Positions 1-9,085 of a stretch of DNA of 57,427 nt are shown here, piece by piece. The stretch is from Acanthamoeba castellanii str. Neff (lineage: Eukaryota; Discosea; Longamoebia; Acanthamoebidae). Location: NCBI RefSeq assembly GCF_000313135.1, contig NW_004457712.1:960409-1017835 (forward strand), in the 5' to 3' direction. A model generated the notes under the pieces. That model was not told the DNA's origin, ran no database searches, and was given only the letters and a program-made list of their open reading frames with translations. Each line of letters starts with the position of its first letter. Positions within the stretch are counted from its first letter, which is position 1. The position numbers and the translations under genes were made by a program.

Positions 1-220
1 TGCGCCCAACCAATCGTCGACAGCAGCCAGGCGCTGGTCGTGTCGATTTGGATTGGGGGGGGGCAGGGCGGGGAGCTGGAGTCGAGCAGCGGGGACGAGG
101 CGGAGGACGAGGCGGCCCACCGCCAAAAGATGGAGGTGTGGAAGTGCAGTGCCGGCTGTGGCTCACGGCCAGCGCGCTGGCCTGGTTGGCTTCGACAACT
201 CGAGCCACCTCGCCTTCCTC

Positions 221-283
221 ACCTCCACCTCCACCTCCACCTCCACCTCCACCTCCACCTCCACCTCCACCTCCACCACCACC
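221..283. repeat. CCACCT hexanucleotide microsatellite
   Basis: About nine perfect copies of the hexamer CCACCT run into a CCA tract. Translated, it gives Ser-Thr, Pro or His-Leu repeats depending on frame, so open frames across it are uninformative. Confidence 0.9.
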
Positions 284-450
284 CAGCCACCACCAACCTC
301 CTCCAGCCCCAGCCCCGGCCCCCGCAGCCTCACGGGCTGCACCCCCCGCCAGCCCGGCGGCCTGGCCACGCTCGGGCCGAGCGGCGGCAGCGGCGGTGAC
401 GGCAGTGACAGCTGGCAGTGCGCGGGGAGTGCTGCCCAGGTCTCGGTTGA

Positions 451-466
451 CGCCCTACGTAGGGCG
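451..466. repeat. 16-bp perfect palindrome, also in the distal copy
   Basis: CGCCCTACGTAGGGCG equals its own reverse complement. The same 16-mer is at 47601-47616 inside the matching inverted block, so it was present before the duplication and has survived the indels around it. Confidence 0.75.
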
Positions 467-2284
467 ACCAGAGCTCCAGCAGCACGAACGTTACCAGCAG
501 AGACGGTGGCGACGCGGAGTACGACAAGGAGCTGGAGGAGGAGAAGGGTGACAACGGCGGCGACGACAATGACGCCGTCGGTGCTACGCCCAGCAAGCGC
601 AAGCCTGCGGCGCTCCCAGTCGCGGCGGCCCGTCACTCCCCGTCATTGGCATCCCTTCTCTCATGTCCACCATGCCCGGCTCCCCGTACCTCCTCCCATC
701 TCTCTCTCTCTCTTCGTGGCCGCACACATTTCATAGTGAACGCCCGCAACAAAAAGCTCTCCGTCGGTACCGGCTTGTGTGTGTGTGTGTGTCGTGTGTG
801 TGTGTGTCGTGCGTGTTCACGGATGGCGTGGGTGTTGGGCAGGTGGCTGTTCCTGGTCGGCAAAAGCTGTTCCTCGGATGGACGCTGGGTAAATTCATTT
901 ATTATAAGCGCCACCCACGGCGAAACTGACTTAGAAAAATCACGCCCTATGGCGGTGGGGATGTCGATCGCACAGGAGGCTGTGGCGACGCCATCTTTGC
1001 TCAATTGGCCCAATGGAGGCCCATCCGCTCATGAAAAAGGGTGCATTCATCTTCGCAAGGCCTCTGAGCGACCCCGCCAAGCTGCTGACCCCGCGCAGCA
1101 AGAAGAACGAACGCAACTTGGCGCCCATCCTGGGTAAACTTGCAGGCTCCATGTACACAACTCCTCAACCCACAGCACAGGCGCGCACGCGCAGCCGCTG
1201 GTATGTGCGCGTGCGTCTGACGCTGGTATGTGCGCGCGTTTGCTGCAGCAAGGGCGAGGAGCTCATCTCGCTGGAGACGATTGGTGCGCCTGCCCAACGA
1301 ATCCGAAGAACAACTGCCTCCGCACCGCGTCTCACACGGCACCGTACGTCACCAGACCGCACCACCGTTTTTTTGTTTTTTTTTTAATATTTCATTTTTA
1401 AAGAGTTCTCGTGCTCTCTTTAGCACGCCAACCACCATCAGCGCCGGCACGGCTCGACACCTCGACCTCCGACATCATCATCGTCAGCAGCAGCAGCAGC
1501 ACCATGGTCTCGCTGCTGCTCGCGGTCACGGACACCTACCGCATGTCGGGCGGTTCGATGGTGTCTCGCCAGTGAACTGCTCCATCGTCGCCCAGCCCCA
1601 GTCAGTCAGTCGCCAGTTCATCGCCGGACACGCCCGCGCGCGCGGACAAGGCGAGCACCGGCGTGCTCCTCAAGACACTCTCGTCAAGAGCGGCGGCAGC
1701 AGCTGGGTGGCCGGTAATAACATCCGCGGGCACCGGTGTCGACCGGGATCTCTACGGCGACCACGTGGTGGGCTCCGAGACAACGCCCCGGGGGCTGATC
1801 AACAACGGCGCCTTCGTGTCACGACGGCCAAGACGCTAGCGGCGCCAGCCTCTTCGTGGGGCAGAAATAGGCCAGCGCTGGCTAACAAGCAGAAGCGGCA
1901 TGCACGCACCGTCATGACCTTTGCCGGCGGCTACTCCAACAACGCCAACGCGAGCGAGGTGGACAGCCGGCAGCCGCGCGCTCTTCACCGCGGGCGGGCA
2001 CCCCACACGGGCCTCGTCTGCGCACGGCCGATGCCGCCGCCATATCGCCGTGAGAGTTTAACGCCGGCTCGCAGCGCTTCGACTGTCGACTCGAGAACGT
2101 GGGTGGAGGCTGCATGCAGCGGCAGGACCGCGATCACCGTGGCGGTACCCGGAACGTGCCGGCCACGAGCATGCGCACACGGTGGCGACCTCGAGGCGCG
2201 CGCGCGCGCCAAAGGGCATCGACACGCTGCCGCCCAGGAGACGTCTCACCACGTTGGCCCAGAAGCCCGGCCAACGCCGAAACC

Positions 2285-2432
2285 TCAGCTCGCAGAGTTA
2301 ACCCTCTTCTCCACGTTGGTCTCCCCGATGATGGCCCAGTCCTCAAATTGATATTGATCGCTCTCGTCGATAAACTTGAGGATCTCGGGCTTCTGCTCGT
2401 CCGTGATGCGAACGAACTGCTTGTTATCTAAG
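2285..2432 (-). pseudogene. Orphan 3' exon of an unrecognised gene
   Basis: The minus strand encodes a compact, non-repetitive peptide (NKQFVRITDEQKPEILKF... to FEDWAIIGETNVEKRVNSAS) that follows a good CAG-type acceptor (CACTTAG) and ends in TGA. It reads like the last exon of a real gene. No upstream exon is visible, because the adjacent 2455-2640 is an A/T-rich TTTCG-repeat tract and the F-box gene starts at 2657 on the other strand. I do not recognise the family. It may be a gene fragment left at a rearrangement junction between the adhesin remnants and the F-box gene. Confidence 0.4.
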
Positions 2433-2454
2433 TGCTGCCCTCGCACTTCACGTC

Positions 2455-2640
2455 GTGAAATTGTTTTTATTTTTGTTTTCCGTTGGTTAGTTAGTTTCAA
2501 TTTGCGTTTAGCTTTTTTGTTTCGTATTTCATTTTGTTTTTATTTCGTTTGGTATTTGTATTTTTATTTCGTTTGCGGCAGAAGACGTTACGAAATGAAA
2601 ATGATTTTCATTTCGTTTGCGACACAGACGTTATCGTGCG
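2455..2640. repeat. TTTCG/ATTTCG-rich low-complexity tract
   Basis: This T-rich tract is built on imperfect TTTCGTTT and TTTTATTTCG units and is unlike the GC-rich surroundings. The same family of units occurs at 43436-43620 and, as a palindrome, at 45970-46285. It lies directly upstream of the F-box/MORN start codon and may include its promoter. Confidence 0.7.
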
Positions 2641-2656
2641 ACGAATCGATAAAAGA

Positions 2657-3482
2657 ATGGCAAGCGAGCGGGTGGTGGAGGACAGGGGGGACGAGACAGA
2701 CTTTCCGCCCGAGGTGCTGCTGCGCATCTTCTCTTGCCTCAGCGGCGAGGACCTACTCACCCGAGCCGGTGCGCGCCAGCGCCTCCCCAAATCCCCCAGC
2801 AGCGTGCTACTTGCCCCCACCCACCACCACCACCACCACCCCAGCCTTACACGCCTCTTTGCTGACTTCATAACTTCTTCTTATGATCTCTCGGCGCTCA
2901 TGAAATTGTCGGGGGGGGGGCAGCCTTGACCTGCAGGTACTGGCACGGCCTGACCCAGGACGAACACCTCTGGTACGTTCTTAAGATCTCCCGCTCACCC
3001 GCTCGCTTGGCAAAGGAGGCGCGCGCGGTACGTACAGGCCTGTTGACTGGCTGGCGCCATGCGATCAATCGCGTGTACGTACGTGGTGGTTGCAGGCGAA
3101 GTTTGTGCATGAGGGACGCGGACGGCATCACGCTGCTCAGCCTTCTTCAGCCGGACGAGCACAAGAAGGAGAAGGACTACACGCCGAACGACCTCATCCT
3201 CCTCCGCTCACGCGACGCTTTTCTTGAGGCCAAGCCCCAGGAGTGGTACCACTCCGTTTGACCTCCACAGCCCTCCCCCTCCCCCCCGCGCGCGGCCGCT
3301 AACGCGAGCCTCGTCTGCGTGTGTGGGATGCGCGCACAGCTCTTGGCTGTGGCTGTGGCGTGCCCAGAACGTACGTTGCAGGCCTGGCGCCATTAATTGG
3401 AACGTGTGGGGCGGAGGGAGGGCGTCGTCTCACGCCCTACGCCCATCCCATCCCAATCCCATCCATCTCACCGTATTTCGTG

Positions 3483-3518
<36 letters not shown>

Positions 3519-5204
3519 TGGCCACAACCGCCTTGGCGTGCAGGTGAGACCGAAGCCGGGCGTGCCTTTCCGGGGCATTGGCTTTGAGACGAAAGACAAG
3601 GCCCCCAGCGACAGCGACACATCTGGCGGTCCCCTCCCGATCTGGCAGTACTGCGGCGAATGGAAGGGTACCTTTACAGCACCTGTCGAACGACGCAACC
3701 CCTCGCCCCCCCCCCTCTTTGGTTTCACTCCACCTACGTGTCAACTCACCCGTGGGCCTCCTCCCTCCCTCCCTCCCTCCTCCTCTTCTGCTTCTGCTGC
3801 TTCTTCAGATGGTAAGAGGCACGGTTACGTACGAGCTTCCTCCTTCTTCTTCCCGTCGTACCGCGCGCGTGGATGGGGCTTTTTTTTGTGGCTTTGCTGA
3901 CGTACAGGCGATCTCCTCTCCGCCGCCGCCGCCCCCCTTCATCGTTGTTCCGGTTACGGGCGGACCGTACAGGGCAAGTGCATCTGGTACGACGAACCAG
4001 CAGCGACGACGCCCACCCACTTCACCTGATGCGCTGCTTGCTTCGGAGGAAGCGTCTGTCTGCTGCCCCTCGCTCACCCCCGCGCCCCCCGCGCACATCT
4101 GCGTGCGTCCCCGCTCGCCTCGCAGGCCAAACGGGACCTGGTACCACGGCCGCTGGGAAAACGACACCCGGAAGGGGCAGGGCAAGCTCGTGTGGCGAGG
4201 CGGCGGCTACTACGTCGGCGAGTGGCATGACGGCCACCAGGAAGGCCCCGGCACCCTCCTCACCAGGTACGCTTCTGCCGCCGCCGCCGCCGGAACCTTG
4301 AGGCTGTTCTTGCCACCCGGCCCTTTGGACTCACCTCAAACCGCTGCACCACCCACCCACAGGAACGGCTTCTTGTTCGAGGGAACCTGGAAGGGGTGCG
4401 CGCTCACTACGGAGTGGTGGCAGCGGCGGCGGCGGGTCCTTTGGGCACAATCGAAGGTGCCGACTGATATCCCGTCGATTTTCCCCCCCTGGCGCGGCAC
4501 GGCAGGAATGAGCTCAACGGCAAGGGCACCAAATCCTGGCTGGAGAACGGCAAGCGGGAAGTGTACACCGGCGACTTCCAGCAGACGAAGGTTCCCCATC
4601 CCCCTCCCCCTCCCCGTCCCCATAGCACGCTTCGCTGGTTCTTCTTCTTCTTCTTCTTCTTCTTCTTCCTCGTCTGACACACCACCGCCGCCGCATCACC
4701 CACCAGGCTCACGGGTTCGGCCGCCGCGAGTACGGGAATGGAGCCACGTACGTGGGCAGCTACGAAAAGGATCGCCGCGTGGGCCGGGGCGTCTTCACGT
4801 GGCCCTGCGGCCACCAATTTGCCGGCGAGTGGAAGGTAACCGCACTCTCCCCTCTCCCTCGAGCCCGTGATGGTGGCTCTTGGCGGTGGCGGCGGCGGGT
4901 GGTGTGGCGGGCGCTCAACGGCGCTGGCGTGATGTCGCTGCGCACAGGTGGGGCGGAGGAACGGGCGCCTCATCTGCCCGGATGGCCGGGAGTTCGAGCA
5001 GGTCTGGATGGGTACGCACGCACATGCTCGCCTCGCCGCGCTGCACTGCTGCCCGCCGCCGCCGCCGCCCAAAGTTCCCCTCGGCTGAGGCTTCTTCCGG
5101 CAGAGGAAAAGATGCAAGTGGACGCCCTGCACGCCCCCAACGAGACGGAGGTCACGGCGCCAGAGCTCAAGATCGGCGACGGACTCAAGTGGCTGCACAA
5201 GTAG
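2657..5204 (+). CDS. F-box / MORN-repeat protein
   Basis: This is a multi-exon gene. The first exon (2657-2768) encodes an F-box start (FPPEVLLRIFSCLSGEDLL), continued in the exon at 2937 (YWHGLTQDEHLW). F-box proteins recruit substrates to SCF ubiquitin ligases through Skp1. After a linker come MORN-type strands: WQYCGEWKG near 3650, NGTWYHGRWENDTRKGQGKLV near 4135-4195, YYVGEWHDGHQEGPGTL, NGFLFEGTWKG, YTGDFQQ, ATYVGSYEKDRRVGRGVFTW and QFAGEWK up to 4836. MORN repeats bind lipids or act as scaffolds. The last exon ends in LKWLHK-TAG. Introns have GTACG, GTAAC or GTGAG donors. The first splice junction does not join perfectly in phase as I read it, so that edge is uncertain. A degraded copy lies at 45030-45915. 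F-box plus MORN is a known fusion (FBXO10/11-like and protist proteins), but orthology was not established. Confidence 0.8.
3479..3521. repeat. CGTG tetranucleotide microsatellite in an intron
   Basis: About ten copies of CGTG lie within an intron of the F-box/MORN gene, close to the acceptor before the exon encoding VRPKPGVPFRG. A similar tract lies in an intron of the VIPAS39-like gene near 25775. Confidence 0.85.
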
Positions 5205-5449
5205 CCGCTGACCTGCAGCGCCGTGGCACTCACCACCCGCCAACCGCCTCCAATTCCGGTACGGGGAACGAGCGCTCTCGGGCCATCGTTGCGTTGTGTG
5301 CGTTGGTTTGAGACAGTGTCTATTGCGTGCGCGTCTCCGCCACTTAAATATTGCGCTCTTCCCCTTTCTTCCGCTCTCCAATCACCCCTCTCTCTCTCTC
5401 TCTCTTCATCATCGACGTCGTCGTCCGGTAGTGTTGGTTGGTTGGTTGG

Positions 5450-6933
5450 TCAGTTGTTGTTGTTGTAGGAGACGGCGAGGCCGGAGTCGATGTTCCACCA
5501 GCCGGGCAGGGCCTGGATCTGGCCGCGGATCCACCCGTTGTAGCTTCCCGGCGGGCTGGCGTCGCTGGCCTGGGAGTGGATGTTGAGGTAGGCTCGGCCG
5601 TTGAGGGCCATGCTCATGGGCAGGCCCGTCGAGCCGTAGGACCAGCACAGCTCCAGGGGCGACGCCCACGGACCCGGCACGCTGTACAGCGGCGCGGACT
5701 CAGTCTCCTGGCCGGCGGCGCCAAAGTGGAAGATCATGGAGGTGATGTCGTTGACGCCCGCGTTAAAATCATGCGTGAGCGTCATGCACAGCGTTCCGGC
5801 TTCGACGCTTGTCACGGGAGCCGTGATCACCGCAGTACTGGATGGAGAACCACACCGAACGGTAACAGCACGGTAAGACACGACACGACCAACGACACGA
5901 CACCACACGACACCATGCGAACAACATTTCCGGGCTGAACTGAGGTGAAGGCAAGCAACGGGAACGTACGCGATCTCGGTGGCGGGCGTAACGGGGTGTG
6001 CACTGGCGCCGTCCATGGACAGCGTGCCACAGGCGAAGGCCACGGGACCCGAGGCGGACGACCCGTTGGCGAAGAAGAGGGCGTCGCCGGTGGCGTTGGT
6101 GTCGGTGAGGCACTGCTCCTGCTCGGTGGTGAGGCTGGCGCACATCTGGTTGTCGAAGGCGGGCAACTGGTAATTCTCCGTTGGCGCGTGGCACACGGTC
6201 ACGAGGATCAGAGTGGCCCACGCCACCGTGCTCGCTCCAGATCCTGACCGCACACGCGCCCCGCATCAGCCAGCGCCATCACCAGCCTTGCCAAGGCTGC
6301 GGTGGTGTTGTGGTTATGGTGATGGTGTACGTACCGGCACAGTGAACGCCCACCCCGATCCAGTTGTGATAGTTCCTGCTGGAGGCACCCACCACCTGCG
6401 GGTTGTTCTCGAAGTAGTCGTACCACAGCTGGCGGGTGTCGGACCCCGTGCCGTAGAGCTCGTCGATCCTCACCACGCCGAGGGGCGCGTACCGCTGGTC
6501 GGTGAGGGTGGCGTTCGCGGTGAAGTAGCTGTAGGCGTTCGAGACGATCGTCGATCGCCGGTAGGCCACACTCGAATTGGAGAGAGCTCCCCGTCCTGCC
6601 ATGTACTCTAAACGCGCACCCCAAGGACAGCCGTTGGCAAAACAAAAAAGGTGTACGATCAACAACGATGGGGGGAGGGGGATGTTTGGTACCGGAGTGG
6701 GTGAGGGCCAGCTGGTCAAGCGCATCGCTTCGGAGGAGAGGGTGCCGCTTGTGATGGAGGACCTCCTGGTGAAGGCGCTTACGGAACAGCACGTACTGGT
6801 AGTAGTTATGCTCCAGTGCCGGGACGTTGGCGCACTCCAGCGTCTGCGCGGCCGCCGGATTGGACTCGAGGACCACGAGGAGTACCAACACGATGGCTGC
6901 GGACAAGCCGAATACCAATCTCGGGGCTTCCAT
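5450..6933 (-). CDS. Secreted protein with CHRD-like C-terminal domain
   Basis: The start codon at 6933 opens a signal peptide: a short N-region, then LVFGLSAAIVLVLLVVLES and an Ala-rich cleavage region (AAAQT). Four exons follow. The first ends LALTHSG at a GTACC donor. The second includes VSNAYSYFTANATLTDQRYAP and a Tyr/Asn-rich stretch to GVGVHCAG. The third carries NYQLPAFDNQMCASLTTEQ and NGSSASGPVAFACGTL. The last (about 5840-5450) runs from VITAPVTSVEAGTLCMTL through FHFGAAGQ to YLNIHSQASDASPPGSYNGW and IRGQI. The FHFG-AAG...AYLNIHS...GWIRGQI pattern resembles the CHRD domain (chordin-type beta domain found in secreted proteins). Paired Cys and many N-glycosylation sequons suit an extracellular or cyst-wall protein. 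The CHRD call is by motif only. It ends 246 bp from the F-box/MORN stop, tail to tail. Confidence 0.6.
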
Positions 6934-7253
6934 GAACGTCGCGGACTGTACCTCTTGGTCAGGCCCTCCTTGGCGTTGTTGCCGCACCGAGAGCCACACT
7001 TTCCTTTTTGTAATTCAAAGCCACCGCCCAACCAGGTTGATTATTGAGAGGTGCAGTTCTGTGGAAATTCGCGCGGCTGGACAGCTTCGCTTAACGTGGC
7101 GGAGGGCTTCAGGGAATTCCAAACCAGAAAGGGCTCGCAAAAGCAGCAGAGGTAAATTTCCAGTCCTACAACAACAGCGCATCGCATCTTCTGTAGTACA
7201 TCCACAACCAGAAGACCCATCAAGCAGCGCATCGCCACTACCAACCAACATCC
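6934..7253. promoter_or_regulatory. Divergent intergenic region (shared promoter)
   Basis: The 320 bp lie between the start of the secreted CHRD-like gene (-) and the NBR1-like gene (+). No coding sequence is apparent, and it must hold both promoters and 5' leaders. I see no clear TATA box. Confidence 0.5.
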
Positions 7254-8858
7254 ATGGCGGACCACATTTCGCTCAAGGTAAAGCTCGATGAGGACATCAG
7301 GCGGTTCAGCGTTCCCAAGGGGATCACCTTTGCCGAGCTGCACAGCCTCGTTTCCAAGCACTTCGTGCTCGCACCCGAAAACGTGCAGCTCAAATACATC
7401 GACGACGAGGAAGAGGTATCTTGCCATCTGACTCATCATGTTATGGCCCCAACTTGTAGCTCACCTTTCCATCCCTAAAACTGGCAGCTTATCACCCTCG
7501 GTTCGGACCTTGAGCTTCAAGAAGCAAAGCGCCTGCAGCCCACGGTACCTCGCAGCTTCCCTCAAATCTTCTAAGATCCAATGTTAGCAACAGCTGGTGA
7601 TGAGACGATCGAATTGCTAACATTGGATGCATCATATCGTCATTGATTTTCAGGTGCTGCGCCTCAACGTTTACGACGCCAAGTCGAAGCGGCATACTTC
7701 CGATCAGCCCACCGCCCAGTACGAGGCTGTCTTCGTCCGAGATGTGACCGTGCCCGACGGCACCAACGTAACCGCGAAGGTCAAGTTCCAGAAGGTGAGA
7801 TTACCCCTCCCCCGCCCCCACTCGCTCTCCAAGACGCGCTCCGGTACTAAGCGTACTGCTGGCTCGGGTCGGTTGCGTTGTGTGCAGACGTGGTCTGTCA
7901 AGAACACGAGCTCCGCACCCTGGCCCAAGGGCGTGGTCTTGAAGATGGTCGACCCCAAGGACGACCAGCTGGTCGTGCTCGGCGTAGGCGCCATCAACCG
8001 TGTGGTCGGCCCCGGCGAGGAAACCGAGATCGGCGTGCACCTGCAGGCGCCCTCGCGCCCGGGGCGCTGCGTCCAGTACTGGCGCCTTTTCACCGAGGAT
8101 GGCGTGGCCTTTGGCAGCCGTCTGTGGGTGGACATCACCGTGACCCAGGACAACGCGGCCGTCGAAAGGGAGCGCTTGGAGCGGATGCGCCTGGAAGAGG
8201 AGGAACGATGCTTGGCCGAGGCCATGGCCATGGCCGAGGCTCAGGCTATGGCTGAGGCCGAGAGGGCTAAGGCTATGGCCGAGGCCGAGGAAGAGGAACG
8301 CCGCCGCTATGAGGAGGCAAGGAGACTTGCCGAGGAGGAGGAATTTAGGAGGAGGCAAGAGGAAGAAGACGCGAAGAGGAAGCAGCAGCAGGAGGAAGAG
8401 GAGAGACAGCGCCGCGAGGAAGAGGAGAGGTTGGCGCAGCTCGAGAGGCAACTCGCCAAGGAGGAGGCGGAGCTCAGGCAAAAGCTCGAGCAGGAGGAGT
8501 GCGAGAAGAGGATGAAGCAGGAGGCGGAGGCCGAGGCGCTGAGGATGAAGCAAGAGATGGAAAAGGAGATGCTGAGGCAGAAGGAGGCCGCGAGGCTGCA
8601 AGAAGAGGCCGAGGAGAAGCAGAGGCGTCTGTACAGCAAGTACCCCGGTCAGCTCAACGCCTTGGCCGAGATGGGTATCCACACCCTCCCGCACCGCCCC
8701 CCTCCAACCGTTCAATTCCAATTGGACTCACCCACTCTCTTCTTCTTCTACTTTCCCCCCTGACAGGGTTCACCAACGTGGAGCACAACGTGAAGCTGCT
8801 CGACAAGCACAAGGGCAGCCTCGACCTGGCCCTCGAAGCTCTTCTCTCTGGTCAGTGA
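7254..8858 (+). CDS. NBR1-type autophagy receptor (PB1-FW-coiled coil-UBA)
   Basis: Five exons (7254-7415, 7488-7544, 7654-7794, 7888-8674, 8767-8858) join in frame to 412 residues. The N-terminus is a PB1 domain: SLKVKLDEDIRRFSVP, then LHSLVSKHF and the acidic OPCA-like stretch YIDDEEELITLGSDLELQEA. Next is an NBR1-type FW (four-tryptophan) domain, with Trp in TWSVKN, APWPKG, QYWRLF and RLWVDI and the loop LQAPSRPGRCVQYW. A long charged coiled coil (about residues 225-370, Glu/Arg/Ala rich) follows. A UBA domain split by the last intron ends the protein (YPGQLNALAEMGFTN ... LDLALEALLSG). PB1, FW and UBA together are diagnostic of NBR1, the selective-autophagy receptor for ubiquitinated cargo. 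Unlike animal and plant NBR1 no ZZ zinc finger is present and the coiled coil follows the FW domain. I see no clear LIR motif. Confidence 0.85.
7577..7627. repeat. Perfect inverted repeat inside an intron
   Basis: TCCAATGTTAGCAA at 7577-7590 is repeated as its exact reverse complement TTGCTAACATTGGA at about 7614-7627, separated by 23 bases. It lies in the second intron of the NBR1-like gene and would form a strong 14-bp RNA hairpin. Confidence 0.8.
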
Positions 8859-9085
8859 GTTGCGTGGCTCGCCCCTGCTACAGTTCCCCGCCTCAGCACT
8901 ACCCCCCCCCATCCTCTGTAAGCAGCACCCCCCCCCTTCCGCTTGTACAGCCCCCAACGTGGTGGCGTCAGGAGACCACCAAAATGCAACTTTCAACAAC
9001 ATCACACAAACGAACAAGAAAGTCGTGAAACACACTGGAGTGCTACAGCGAACCTGGCGGTTTCTTTGTTTGGACAGACCCCTTT

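Larger units (their letters stand above)
1..2284 (+). pseudogene. Degenerate adhesin-like coding remnants (left copy)
   Basis: No continuous gene can be read here. The plus strand carries short plausible pieces in different frames, for example TFAGGYANNANASEV near 1918-1962, which resembles the Gly/Asn/Thr-rich repeats of beta-solenoid surface proteins. Several blocks recur in inverse orientation between 43.6 and 48.7 kb: about 331-730 matches 47330-47740, 738-765 matches 47146-47173, 1436-1550 matches 47038-47135, 1565-1740 matches 48465-48600, and 1905-2145 matches 44265-44530. One block, about 2155-2255, matches 43704-43800 in direct orientation. Their order differs between the copies. A stretch at 1013-1138 could be an orphan coding exon (MEAHPLMKKGAFIF...) ending at a GTAAAC donor, but I do not recognise it. 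My reading is a rearranged, decayed fragment of a large repetitive surface-protein gene. Misassembly is an alternative. Confidence 0.5.

Noticed and set aside
8307..8721. Leu-rich and Ser-rich minus-strand open frames
   Set aside because: They are antisense to the Glu/Arg/Ala coiled coil of the NBR1-like gene, which has an in-frame five-exon structure.
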